52,482 nt of DNA, from assembly GCA_902583345.1 (NCBI GenBank), contig CACHVT010000005.1, positions 1-52,482 on the forward strand, in the 5' to 3' direction. This document shows, piece by piece, positions 16,195-24,818 of the stretch. Under the pieces are notes generated by a model. It had not been told where the DNA came from and did not search any database. It saw nothing but the letters and a program-made list of their open reading frames with translations. The position numbers and the translations under genes were made by a program. Every line of letters starts with the position of its first letter. The first letter of the stretch is position 1. The stretch is from an uncultured Pelagibacteraceae bacterium (GTDB lineage Bacteria; Pseudomonadota; Alphaproteobacteria; Pelagibacterales; Pelagibacteraceae).

Positions 16195-17283
16195 TTATTT
16201 TGGGTCTAATGCCCTAGCGTCAAAACTATTCCAACTAACATTTATTTGATTGCCTAATTTAATTTCCATATTAGCTGAGCTGTTAGGAACTTTTAATATA
16301 AAATCTTTATTACCTAAAAGATCTAATCTAACTCTTGTATGGTCTCCATGATATATAACTTCTTCTATTTTACCTTTAAAGTTATTCTCCATTTTTTCTT
16401 TTGAGTTTATTAATGCTCTCTCTGGTCTTAAAGATACAATAGTTTTTTCACCATTTGATTTTACTGTAATAGGATTTGCTAAAATTTCAGAGCCTTCATT
16501 TAGTTTTACTTTGCATTTATCTTTTGTAATTTCAGTTACTTGCCCAGCAAATCTATTATTCTCTCCAATAAATTCAGCTACAAAAGAGTTAACTGGTTCC
16601 TCATATAGTTTATCTGGTGAAGAAAGTTGTTGAACTTTACCATCATTAAAAACTGCGATCCTATTTGACATTGTTAATGCCTCACCTTGATCATGAGTAA
16701 CATAAACAACTGTAACTCCAATACTTTCATGAATGTGTTTAATTTCATATTGCATGCTCTCTCTTAAATTTTTATCTAGAGCTCCTAACGGTTCGTCCAT
16801 AAGAACCACCGCAGGATCAAATACTAATGCTCTTGCTACTGCTACCCTTTGTTGTTGGCCACCTGATAATTGGCCTGGCATTCTATTTTCAAAACCAGTT
16901 AGAGAAACCATTGAAAGGGCCTTATCAACTTTTTTATCGATGTCACCTTTAGAAACTTTTCTTACTCTTAAAGGAAAAGCTAAATTTTCATATACAGTCA
17001 TGTGTGGAAATAACGCATAGTTTTGAAAAACCATTCCTATACCTCTTTTATGAGGTGGTATGTTTGATATTGGATTATTATCCAAATAAATTTCTCCGTT
17101 AGTTGGAGTTTCAAATCCTGCTAACATCATTAAACAAGTGGTTTTACCAGATCCAGAAGGTCCAAGCATTGTGATAAACTCACCTTCAGAAATGTCTAAG
17201 TTTAAATCTTTAACAACAAGAACTTTTCCATCGTAACTTTTGTCGACTTTATCAAATCTTACAAATTGTGAGTTTTTTGACAT
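16195..17283 (-). CDS. PotA-type ABC transporter ATP-binding protein
   Basis: Cytoplasmic ATPase that powers the PotBCD-type importer. Walker A GPSGSGKT at residues 41-48, signature LSGGQQQRVAVARAL, Walker B VLMDEPLGALD, and switch His in VTHDQGEAL. After the nucleotide-binding domain (about 1-235) comes a C-terminal TOBE/OB-like domain (about 280-360), as in PotA/MalK/UgpC-type subunits. 362 residues fits. It lies between the M24 hydrolase gene (42 bases upstream) and the binding-protein gene (127 bases downstream) on the same strand. Confidence 0.93.
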   Translation of the reverse strand: MSKNSQFVRFDKVDKSYDGKVLVVKDLNLDISEGEFITMLGPSGSGKTTCLMMLAGFETPTNGEIYLDNNPISNIPPHKRGIGMVFQNYALFPHMTVYENLAFPLRVRKVSKGDIDKKVDKALSMVSLTGFENRMPGQLSGGQQQRVAVARALVFDPAVVLMDEPLGALDKNLRESMQYEIKHIHESIGVTVVYVTHDQGEALTMSNRIAVFNDGKVQQLSSPDKLYEEPVNSFVAEFIGENNRFAGQVTEITKDKCKVKLNEGSEILANPITVKSNGEKTIVSLRPERALINSKEKMENNFKGKIEEVIYHGDHTRVRLDLLGNKDFILKVPNSSANMEIKLGNQINVSWNSFDARALDPK

Positions 17284-17325
17284 AAAAGGAGTTTTAAAAC
17301 ATGTGTAGAGATGTATTTCAAGTTC

Positions 17326-18492
17326 TTATTTTATGTGCAATTCTCTGGAAAATTTGCAAAATAACTCACTACCCGTCTCGGTTACACGAACCGACTCGGA
17401 AGCTTCCACGCCCCATTCACCAAATTGCATAACAGCAATCATATGAAAACAAACATTTGGTTTAAGCACAGTCATATCTCCCTTATAAATATTTAATGTA
17501 TGTTCTCCCCAATCAGGAGGATAACCGATTCCAATGGAATAACCAGTTCTGGATTCTTTTTTAATATTATACTTGTCTAAAACACCCCAAAACTTTTGAG
17601 CAACATCATCTGCTGTATTTCCAGGTTTAGTAGCCGCAATACCTGCATCAAGGGCTTCATTTGTTGCATTCATTGCATCTATTTTCTTTTGCTCGGGTTT
17701 TCCAAGCTGGACTGTTCTAGCCATAGGAGAATGGTACCTTTTATTAACTCCTGATAATTCAATAATAGTTGCTTCTCCCTCAACAAATTTTTTATCAGTA
17801 GCAGTTAAATGTGAGGCAGAAGTTCCTTTTCCAGTTGGTAACAATGTTGCAATACTTGCATACTCACCTCCGATTTCTGGTGTTCCTTTAAAAAGAGCTT
17901 TTTGAATTTCAGCAACAGCATCGCACTGTCTTACTCCAGGATTTATACTTTCCATTGCTATCTTCATTGCATTTTCAGATATGATAGCCGCACCTTTCAT
18001 AAAATTTATTTCAGCGTCAGATTTGATTAATCTTACCCAATTAACTAATCTCTCTGAGTCTTTAATTTTTGCGTTTGGTAAACCTTTTTTTAATTTTTCG
18101 TAACAATAAGCAGTGAAATAATGACTGTCCATTTCAACACCAATATTCAACTTACCCCATTTATTTTTTATAATTAAATCAATTAAAGCGTCATACGGGT
18201 GAGTTGGCCACGTATGAATATATTTTTCATCATAAACAGTTACATTTTCCTTTTTTAAGTAGGTCGTTATATAAGCACCTCCTGCATCTTGTGCTCTAAC
18301 GAAACACAATGGCTCTTCTGCATCTACGTGAACTATGACGCATTGAGCATAGTAAAATGACCAAGCATCATATCCTGTAAGATAATTCATATTATTAGTA
18401 TCTTGAGAGATTAAGAGCTCAATGCCTTTTTCTTGCATCGATTTTTGTACTTTATTTAGTCTGTTTTTATATTCTTCTCTTGTGAACAGCAT
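17326..18492 (-). CDS. DoeA/EutD-like M24-family hydrolase (ectoine hydrolase type)
   Basis: M24 'pita-bread' fold with an N-terminal creatinase-like domain (about 1-150) and a catalytic domain. The metal ligands of true aminopeptidases are replaced: where methionine aminopeptidase has Asp and Asp, this has ELSGVNKRYHSPMARTVQLG, and the end reads TGYSIGIGYPPDWGEHTLN and WGVEASESVRVTETG. This metal-free pattern recalls creatinase and especially ectoine hydrolase DoeA/EutD as I remember it. DoeA opens ectoine to N-acetyl-diaminobutyrate. Two bases separate it from a EutA-like gene upstream, the same pairing as in rhizobial eut clusters. Other eut/doe genes are not in the window, so a different cyclic or amidine substrate remains possible. 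Confidence 0.65.
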   Translation of the reverse strand: MLFTREEYKNRLNKVQKSMQEKGIELLISQDTNNMNYLTGYDAWSFYYAQCVIVHVDAEEPLCFVRAQDAGGAYITTYLKKENVTVYDEKYIHTWPTHPYDALIDLIIKNKWGKLNIGVEMDSHYFTAYCYEKLKKGLPNAKIKDSERLVNWVRLIKSDAEINFMKGAAIISENAMKIAMESINPGVRQCDAVAEIQKALFKGTPEIGGEYASIATLLPTGKGTSASHLTATDKKFVEGEATIIELSGVNKRYHSPMARTVQLGKPEQKKIDAMNATNEALDAGIAATKPGNTADDVAQKFWGVLDKYNIKKESRTGYSIGIGYPPDWGEHTLNIYKGDMTVLKPNVCFHMIAVMQFGEWGVEASESVRVTETGSELFCKFSRELHIK

Positions 18493-18494
18493 TT

Positions 18495-19247
18495 CTAATT
18501 TTCTAAAAATAGCTTTCCGAAACCAGTTATAGAATCATTTTCACCAATCTTTTCTAAAGTATCCCAAATTAAAGCTTGATTACTTGATAATACAATTTTA
18601 CCTATTTTTTTTTCAAGTTTATCAATAATAGATAATGCAGGTAAAGCAGTACATGAAATAAATAAAGCATCTGCTCCCTTTAGATCCATATTTGATAAAA
18701 CATTAAATAAATAATCAGAATCTACTTTTCCTATATCTATATCGGATGGAATATCAAAATAAGAATTAGATGTTACTTCAAAGTTTTCATCCTTAAAAAA
18801 ATTTACAACTTCATCATTTAATTTTTTAGGATAAGGAGTAAAAATTGCAATTTTATTTAAATTCATTTTCTTTAATGCTTTAATTGAAGCTGTACTTGGG
18901 GTTGTTACTTCCGCTTCAGGTTTTGCTTTTTTTATTCTTTTTACAATTGAATCATAACCGGCAGCGATTGTTCCAGAAGTACAACCATAAGCAACACAAT
19001 CAATCTTTTCATCTGGCAAAATATCTTTTGTAACATCTGTGACTTTTTCTGACATTTTTATAAGATTCTCTGCTGTTAATGGATTAAAACATTCAATTCT
19101 ATTAACAAAAAAATCTACTTTTTTATCTTTTATTACGCTTATAAAATCTTTTTCAATCATATAATCACTTGCAAGTGCAATTAAACCTATTTTCGGATTT
19201 TGATTAATATTGAATTTTGGATCTATTTTTGTTGAATACATTTTCAA
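18495..19247 (-). CDS. EutA-like / maleate-isomerase-family (Asp/Glu racemase fold) protein
   Basis: Two-cysteine racemase-superfamily protein. The catalytic cysteines are in YGCTSGTIAAG (Cys89) and ISCTALPA (Cys199), as in maleate cis-trans isomerase, arylmalonate decarboxylase and the EutA protein of ectoine catabolism. The N-terminal GLIALASDYMIEKDF resembles the family GxxxPs region. 250 residues is normal. It is the first gene of the operon that continues with the M24 hydrolase and PotABCD-type importer. The divergent dehydrogenase gene begins 52 bases away, so that gap must hold the operon promoter. Exact reaction unknown. Confidence 0.8.
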   Translation of the reverse strand: MKMYSTKIDPKFNINQNPKIGLIALASDYMIEKDFISVIKDKKVDFFVNRIECFNPLTAENLIKMSEKVTDVTKDILPDEKIDCVAYGCTSGTIAAGYDSIVKRIKKAKPEAEVTTPSTASIKALKKMNLNKIAIFTPYPKKLNDEVVNFFKDENFEVTSNSYFDIPSDIDIGKVDSDYLFNVLSNMDLKGADALFISCTALPALSIIDKLEKKIGKIVLSSNQALIWDTLEKIGENDSITGFGKLFLEN

Positions 19248-19299
19248 AAAAAAAATATATCATAAAGTATTTAATATTCACTAAAATTAAAAGGAAGTT

Positions 19300-20241
19300 A
19301 TGAAAATTGGATTTATAGGACTTGGAAATGTTGGTGGCAAATTGGCGGGAAGTTTGTTGAGAAATAAGTTTGATTTAACTGTAAGAGATATAGATAAAAA
19401 ATTAACAAACGATTTCAAGAAAAAAGGCGCTAAAGTTGCAAATAGTGGTAGGGAATTAACCGAACAAACAGATTTGATTATAACTTGTTTACCATCAATC
19501 GAAATATGTGCAAAAGTAATGGAGTCTGATGATGGTGTAATTGCTGGTCTTACGAAAAATAAAATTTGGTTAGAAATGAGCACAACAGACGATTCTGAAG
19601 TTAAAAGAATAGGCAAAAAAATTATCGATAAAAAGGCATTTCCTTTGGATGCTCCTGTTAGCGGAGGATGTCATAGAGCAGCAACAGGCAATATAGCAAT
19701 TTTTGTTGGCGGAAATAGACGAGCTTTTGAAAAAGTATTACCAGTTTTGAGAGTAATGGGAAAACAAGTTCTTCATACAGGAGATCTTGGAACAGCCTCA
19801 ATACTTAAAGTAATCACTAACTATTTAGCATCAGTGCATTTAGCTGCACTTGGAGAAGCATGGACAGTAGCAAAGAAATCTAAATTGGATCTTAAGAAAA
19901 CATTTAAAGGGATAAGTGTTTCATCAGGTAATTCTTTTGTACATCAGACTGAAAGTCAGGTAATTTTAAATGGTTCTTATAATATTAATTTTACAATGGA
20001 TCTGGTTAAAAAAGACATTAATCTTTTTAATGAACTTTCAAAAAAATTAAATACTCCATTAGAAATATCTCCATTAGTTTTGCGAATATTTAAAGAGGCA
20101 CAAGAAAAATATGGTTCAAGAGCATGGTCCTCAATGGTAGTAAAAAGACTTGAAGATAAATTTAATTTAGATTTTAGGACCTCGGGATTTCCTGATAAAT
20201 TAATTGACGATGAAAAAGAGGAGATGGGATATGAAATATAA
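19300..20241 (+). CDS. NAD(P)-dependent beta-hydroxyacid dehydrogenase (3-hydroxyisobutyrate dehydrogenase-like)
   Basis: Oxidises a beta-hydroxyacid (3-hydroxyisobutyrate, tartronate, or related) using NAD(P). The Rossmann motif GFIGLGNVGGKLA begins at residue 4; the substrate-binding loop DAPVSGGCHRAATG is at 117-130; the catalytic Lys170 with Asn174 lies in ILKVITNYL. 313 residues is slightly longer than the usual 290-300 because of a charged tail. Upstream AAGGAAG serves as Shine-Dalgarno. It is followed 20 bases later by a phosphodiesterase gene. The substrate cannot be set by sequence. Confidence 0.88.
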   Translation: MKIGFIGLGNVGGKLAGSLLRNKFDLTVRDIDKKLTNDFKKKGAKVANSGRELTEQTDLIITCLPSIEICAKVMESDDGVIAGLTKNKIWLEMSTTDDSEVKRIGKKIIDKKAFPLDAPVSGGCHRAATGNIAIFVGGNRRAFEKVLPVLRVMGKQVLHTGDLGTASILKVITNYLASVHLAALGEAWTVAKKSKLDLKKTFKGISVSSGNSFVHQTESQVILNGSYNINFTMDLVKKDINLFNELSKKLNTPLEISPLVLRIFKEAQEKYGSRAWSSMVVKRLEDKFNLDFRTSGFPDKLIDDEKEEMGYEI

Positions 20242-20261
20242 AGTATTTAAATAAATATTAA

Positions 20262-20906
20262 ATGCCTCATTTATTGATTCATAGAGGATTAGCAAAAAAG
20301 GGATTTAAAGAAAATACTATTCCTGCTTTTAAATATTGTTTCAAAAATAAATTTGGTATTGAAACAGATCTCCATGTTACAAAAGATAAAAAAATAATAT
20401 GTTTTCACGATTTCAGTTTAAAAGGAAAATTTAAAGTTAATAAACAGATAAAAAATACCAATTTTAAAGACATTAATAAAATTGCAAAAAGATTTAAATA
20501 TCGCATTCCAGAATTAAAAGAAGTACTCCATATATCAAAAAATAGAAATTATCTTATGCTTGAAATTAAATCGTTATTTTCTAGAGATAATTTAGTTGAA
20601 TTAATAAAACAAACTAGAAATTTAAAATCATTTTCAATAACCTCTTTTAAAGAAAAAAACATAAAGAATATTTATAAAATAAAAAAAAATCTTAAATTAG
20701 GACTTTGTTTTTCATCTACAACACCTATTAAAAAAATCTTAAAAAAAAGCAAGTTGAATTATATTAAAATTCTTATAATGGAAAAAAAATTTTTATATGA
20801 AAAAAAATTAAATATAATAAAAAAACCTATCTATTACTATACTGCAAAAAATAAATTAATAAGAAAAAAGTATTTAAAAAAAAATCTTATTATAGAAAAT
20901 TTATAA
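20262..20906 (+). CDS. glycerophosphodiester phosphodiesterase
   Basis: Hydrolyses glycerophosphodiesters such as glycerophosphocholine to glycerol-3-phosphate and the head-group alcohol. Catalytic and metal residues of the GDPD family are all present: His7-Arg8 (IHRGL), Glu17-Asn18 (KENT), Glu34 and Asp36 (IETDLHV) and His49-Asp50 (CFHDF). At 214 residues it is at the short end of the family and very Lys-rich in the second half. No signal peptide, so it acts in the cytoplasm, in contrast to GlpQ. Release of choline would suit the neighbouring quaternary-amine genes, though that is inference. Confidence 0.85.
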   Translation: MPHLLIHRGLAKKGFKENTIPAFKYCFKNKFGIETDLHVTKDKKIICFHDFSLKGKFKVNKQIKNTNFKDINKIAKRFKYRIPELKEVLHISKNRNYLMLEIKSLFSRDNLVELIKQTRNLKSFSITSFKEKNIKNIYKIKKNLKLGLCFSSTTPIKKILKKSKLNYIKILIMEKKFLYEKKLNIIKKPIYYYTAKNKLIRKKYLKKNLIIENL

Positions 20907-20908
20907 AG

Positions 20909-22033
20909 TTATTTCTTTAAAAAATTAAGTCTTCCAATTATCTCATCCCTATCAATATAATATCCTTGTAAATGTCTTTTTCCAGAATTTGGATCAAATT
21001 CTGTTCTACCGTGTAGAACTCTACGATTGTTAAAAGAATAAATATCTCCTGGTTCTAATCTAAATTTTATTTGAAATTTGTCGTCATGTAAAAGATTTCC
21101 AAACTCATGATGAGCAATATAAACTTTTTCCATAATATCTGGGTGGCAATCTAAAGTATCCATAGTGGCAACACTAAATCTTACATCATGAAAATCTCCG
21201 TCTTTTGTCAAACTTATTGCTGGTGCGTGAAAATCTCTATGGGATTGCTGAGTATAATCTTTATCTCTAAATTTTAAAGGAACCTTAACTAATATATCAA
21301 ATATTTCTTTTTTATTTTTTTTTAAATAGTTGGCCACAGCAAAAGCATCTACAGCTGATGAATTTCCTCCTTTGGCTGTATTTATTAAACAGTGCAAGAA
21401 CTGATACCCTGGAGGATTCTCAAACCATGGTAAATCCATATGATTTTTTAGTGAATGAGCTGTATAGGCTGAATTATTTGGTTTTGGTATATTAATCACC
21501 TCAAAAGGAGTTTTAAAAAATGTTTCTCTTGTATGACTTATTCTGTTTAAAACAGGAAATGCGGACTCTTTTTTTACAGGACTATTTTTAACTATAGCAA
21601 TACCTTTGTGATGCAAAAGTTCTAGCCATTTAATAAGACCTTCATTGGATGAAATTATTTCATCATGTTCAATACTTATGCTATTCATGTTTTCTTGAAG
21701 TTTGCAGTCCCATAGCTCATATGGTGAAATATATTTTTTTTTGCTTTTGATTGTATAGCAGTTTTTTCTAAGCCATTTTGTATCATAATAACTTGTGTGA
21801 TTTCCTTCACTCCATTCTATTTCTAATTTTCCATTTTCATTAACAATATATCTTTTTGGATTTATGTTTTTTGATACATTTAAAATGTTGAACATTCTAT
21901 GATTTGAATCTTTATCATGAGCAGATGGGCAATTATCTCTAAGCCACATATAGTTAAACATACTTTCCTCTCCATCATCCCAAAGTATTTTAAGGAACGT
22001 ACTATTTTTCTCTACCTTTGAAATTTCACTCAT
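20909..22033 (-). CDS. gamma-butyrobetaine-hydroxylase-like 2-oxoglutarate oxygenase (BBOX or TmpA type)
   Basis: 2-oxoglutarate/Fe(II) oxygenase with an N-terminal DUF971-like domain (about 1-95) and a TauD-type catalytic domain. Iron ligands are His198 and Asp200 (NHMDLPW) and His341 (VLHGRTEF), with Arg353 for oxoglutarate (GKRHLQGYY). BBOX makes carnitine from gamma-butyrobetaine; the related TmpA hydroxylates 2-(trimethylamino)ethylphosphonate. The zinc-binding C-x-C-x-x-C of human BBOX is reduced here to one Cys in WLRDNCPSAHD (Cys35), with a possible fourth ligand His79 retained. 374 residues fits. Monocistronic, divergent from the orphan proV, 69 bases apart. A PhnZ/TmpB-like oxygenase lies 5 kb away, which makes TmpA a live alternative. 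Confidence 0.85.
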   Translation of the reverse strand: MSEISKVEKNSTFLKILWDDGEESMFNYMWLRDNCPSAHDKDSNHRMFNILNVSKNINPKRYIVNENGKLEIEWSEGNHTSYYDTKWLRKNCYTIKSKKKYISPYELWDCKLQENMNSISIEHDEIISSNEGLIKWLELLHHKGIAIVKNSPVKKESAFPVLNRISHTRETFFKTPFEVINIPKPNNSAYTAHSLKNHMDLPWFENPPGYQFLHCLINTAKGGNSSAVDAFAVANYLKKNKKEIFDILVKVPLKFRDKDYTQQSHRDFHAPAISLTKDGDFHDVRFSVATMDTLDCHPDIMEKVYIAHHEFGNLLHDDKFQIKFRLEPGDIYSFNNRRVLHGRTEFDPNSGKRHLQGYYIDRDEIIGRLNFLKK

Positions 22034-22102
22034 AATTAGATATTTATTTAAAATAGATTAATTTGCAAGAACTACCATCTCCTGCTAAAAATATTGATAA
22101 AA

Positions 22103-23128
22103 ATGTCTAAAATAGAAATAAAAAACGTTTATAAAATTTTTGGACCTCAGCCTAATAAAGTTCTTTCAATGGTTAAAGAGGGCGCTAAAAAAGATGAAGT
22201 ATTAGAAAAAACTGGACACACAGTTGGTCTTGATAATGTATCGTTGACTATTCAAGAAGGTGAAACTTTTGTTTGCATGGGGCTATCTGGTTCAGGTAAA
22301 TCTACACTTATTCGCCATATAAACAGATTAATAGATCCAACATCAGGGGTAGTTTCTGTGGAAGGAACAAACGTTATGGATTTGGATCAAAAACAATTAA
22401 TTGAATTTAGAAGACATAAAATGAGTATGGTGTTCCAAAGATTTGGTTTGTTTCCACATAAAACAGTTTTAGAAAATGTTGGATATGGTCTTGAGGTCCA
22501 AGGTCAAAAACCAGATGAAAGAAATAAAACTGCAATGGAAAAAATTGAAGCAGTAGGTTTAAATGGTTTTGAACATCAATATCCAAATCAATTATCTGGA
22601 GGAATGCAACAACGAGTAGGTTTGGCAAGAGCATTGGCTACAAATACAGACATTATGTTAATGGATGAAGCATTCTCTGCACTAGACCCTTTAATACGAA
22701 GTGATATGCAAAAACAATTAATAGATTTACAAAGTGAATTAAAAAAAACAATAGTCTTTATAACTCATGATTTAGACGAGTCTTTAAGATTAGGCGATCA
22801 TATAGGTATATTAAATGGGGGTAGATTGGTTCAAGTTGGTACTCCTGTTGATATAATAATGAATCCAGCTGATGAATATGTTGCTGCCTTTGTAAAAGAT
22901 GTTAATAGAGCAAAAGTTATAAAAGCAAAAATAATTATGAAACCTATGAATGAGGTAAACGGTATTGACAAAAATAACGTTGTGAAAGTACAAGAAGACC
23001 AATTTATTGAAGAGTTTTTACCCAAAGTTGTTTGTAACAATGCCAACTGCGAAGTAATAGACAAGCAAGGTAATGTTAAAGGATACATAACGAATAAAGA
23101 ATTACAAAAATCTTTAACAAAGTCATAA
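22103..23128 (+). CDS. proV: glycine betaine/proline-type ABC ATPase (ProV/OpuAA), orphan
   Basis: The ATPase of a betaine-class importer. The ProV-specific N-terminal segment (VYKIFGPQPNKVLSMVKEG) precedes the core; Walker A is GLSGSGKST, signature LSGGMQQRVGLARAL, Walker B IMLMDEAFSALD, and the switch His in ITHDLDES. The C-terminal 75 residues form at most one degraded CBS domain (VIDKQGNVKGYITNKELQKSL), where full ProV has two. I choose ATG 22103; an in-frame TTG nine bases earlier is the alternative. No ProW permease or ProX binding protein is adjacent; an SDR gene follows 3 bases after its stop. The partner permease must be elsewhere in the genome. Confidence 0.9.
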   Translation: MSKIEIKNVYKIFGPQPNKVLSMVKEGAKKDEVLEKTGHTVGLDNVSLTIQEGETFVCMGLSGSGKSTLIRHINRLIDPTSGVVSVEGTNVMDLDQKQLIEFRRHKMSMVFQRFGLFPHKTVLENVGYGLEVQGQKPDERNKTAMEKIEAVGLNGFEHQYPNQLSGGMQQRVGLARALATNTDIMLMDEAFSALDPLIRSDMQKQLIDLQSELKKTIVFITHDLDESLRLGDHIGILNGGRLVQVGTPVDIIMNPADEYVAAFVKDVNRAKVIKAKIIMKPMNEVNGIDKNNVVKVQEDQFIEEFLPKVVCNNANCEVIDKQGNVKGYITNKELQKSLTKS

Positions 23129-23131
23129 TGA

Positions 23132-23920
23132 ATGACTATTCAGTCTTTAAAGAATAAAAAAATAATTATATCAGCCGGAGCATCAGGAATAGGATTAGCA
23201 ACTGCAAGAATTTGTCTATATCGGGGAGCTATTGTTTACCTTTGTGATATAAATAAAAAATTCTTAAATAAATTAAAAAAACATCCACTTAATAATAAAA
23301 GATTATTTATTTATGAGTGTGATACCTCAAATGAATATGATGTGTTAAATTTGTTTAATAGTATTAAAAAAAAAACAAAAAAGATTGACGCTTTAATAAA
23401 TAATGTAGGCGTAGCAGGCCCCACTTTAACTATCGAAAAAATTAAGTCAAAGGATTGGGAAAGAACAATTAAAATAAATGTTACAAGTCATTTTTATTTT
23501 ACAAAATTTGCGATACCAATGTTAAAAAAAAATAAGGGTGGCAGTATTATTAATCTTTCTTCAGGCGCGGGTATCATGGGTTTTCCCTTAAGATCTCCTT
23601 ACGCCGCTAGTAAATGGGCAGTGATCGGTATGACAAAAACTTTAGCTATGGAACTTGGTAAATTTAAAATTCGAGTTAATGCTATATGTCCTGGAACAAT
23701 TAAAGGAGATAGAATGATAAGAGTGATTAGAGATAAAGCAAATTTTTTGAATATTTCAAAAAAAAAAGTGGAAAAAGAATTTGTTTCTATGGCCTCTATG
23801 AATTGTTGGATTTATGAAGATGATATTGGAAAAACATGTTGCTTCTTAATTTCTCAAGATGGTGAAAGAATTTCTGGACAAACGATAGCAGTTGATGGAA
23901 ACGCTATTAGATTAGATTAA
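23132..23920 (+). CDS. SDR-family oxidoreductase (candidate carnitine-type dehydrogenase)
   Basis: Classical short-chain dehydrogenase with the NAD-binding GASGIGLATA motif near the N-terminus, NNVGVAG, the catalytic Ser in NLSSGAG and YAASK for Tyr and Lys, then CPGTIKGDRM. 262 residues is normal. It starts 3 bases after proV and converges with the BKACE gene 3 bases from its stop. Because the BKACE product is of dehydrocarnitine type and no HAD-type carnitine dehydrogenase (CdhA) is in the window, this SDR is a candidate for the 3-hydroxy oxidation step, perhaps for D-carnitine. That role is inference only. Confidence 0.85.
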   Translation: MTIQSLKNKKIIISAGASGIGLATARICLYRGAIVYLCDINKKFLNKLKKHPLNNKRLFIYECDTSNEYDVLNLFNSIKKKTKKIDALINNVGVAGPTLTIEKIKSKDWERTIKINVTSHFYFTKFAIPMLKKNKGGSIINLSSGAGIMGFPLRSPYAASKWAVIGMTKTLAMELGKFKIRVNAICPGTIKGDRMIRVIRDKANFLNISKKKVEKEFVSMASMNCWIYEDDIGKTCCFLISQDGERISGQTIAVDGNAIRLD

Positions 23921-23923
23921 TTT

Positions 23924-24811
23924 TTATTTATAATTTTTTAATTTAAGCTTTTCTCTTGTTTCTGCTGGAGTCATTATTGTAACACCAAGATCATTTACAA
24001 TTCTAATAGCTTTTTCTACTAATTGGGGATTTGTTGCTAACTTTCCTTTTTCTAAATATAAATTATCTTCTAGACCAACTCTTGGATTTCCTCCCATAAT
24101 TACTGTCTGTGCAACAAATGGCATCTCGTTTTTTGATATTGCAAAGCCAGACCATATTCCTTCTTTGGGCATTATATCTTTCATAGCTTGCATAGCTAAT
24201 GGTGTAGCAGGAGCCCCCCAAGGAATTCCTAAACACATTTGAAACATAGGTGGATCACTTAGTAATCCTTCTTTATATAATTGAGCACCAAACCACATAT
24301 TTCCTAGATCAAAAGCCTCTATCTCGGGCTTCACATTTATTTCTTGTAATCTTTTTGCAGCTTTCCTTAAATCATTTGGTGTATTAACAGTAATCACAGA
24401 ACTATCTCCAAAATTTAAAGTTCCACAATCTAAAGTGCAAATTTCTGGAAGAAACTGTTCGGCGTTTGCTATTCTCTCCATAACGTTTGCCATATCAGTC
24501 ATCGGTCCAAATTCTAAAGGGTTTTTTCCTTGTCCTATATCTAGGTCTCCCCCCATACCAGTTGTTAAGTTTAAAACTACGTCAGTATCACTTGATCTTA
24601 TACGATCTACCACCTCTTTATATAATTCCAATCTTCTGCTAGGTGTTCCGTCTTCCTCTCTAACATGAATATGTGCTATTGCTGCGCCAGCTTTAGCAGA
24701 TTCTATAGCAGCATTAGCAATTTGTTCAGGAGTCTTTGGTAAATCTGGATGTTTTCCCGCAGTATCACCTGAACCTGTTACCGCACAAGATATAAATACC
24801 TTATTGTTCAT
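23924..24811 (-). CDS. BKACE-family beta-keto acid cleavage enzyme (dehydrocarnitine type)
   Basis: Zinc enzyme of the DUF849 family: a beta-keto acid plus acetyl-CoA gives acetoacetate and a new acyl-CoA. Metal-binding His47 and His49 (AHIHVREEDG) and Glu248 (RVGLEDN) are present. The blocks GTDVVLNLTTGMGGDLDIG-type, LPEICTLDCGTLNFGD (121-136) and LGIPWGAPA (194-202) match the Pseudomonas CdhC dehydrocarnitine-cleaving enzyme as I remember it, in which 3-dehydrocarnitine yields betainyl-CoA. A CdhB-like thioesterase gene lies close by on the opposite strand, supporting carnitine breakdown to glycine betaine. The start is 35 bases from the divergent aldolase gene. Confidence 0.88.
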   Translation of the reverse strand: MNNKVFISCAVTGSGDTAGKHPDLPKTPEQIANAAIESAKAGAAIAHIHVREEDGTPSRRLELYKEVVDRIRSSDTDVVLNLTTGMGGDLDIGQGKNPLEFGPMTDMANVMERIANAEQFLPEICTLDCGTLNFGDSSVITVNTPNDLRKAAKRLQEINVKPEIEAFDLGNMWFGAQLYKEGLLSDPPMFQMCLGIPWGAPATPLAMQAMKDIMPKEGIWSGFAISKNEMPFVAQTVIMGGNPRVGLEDNLYLEKGKLATNPQLVEKAIRIVNDLGVTIMTPAETREKLKLKNYK

Positions 24812-24818
24812 ATTTTAT

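Noticed and set aside
17326-18492. M24 protein as DMSP lyase DddP
   Set aside because: DddP keeps metal ligands and has a different N-terminal part; this protein lacks those ligands and matches the DoeA/creatinase-type ending.
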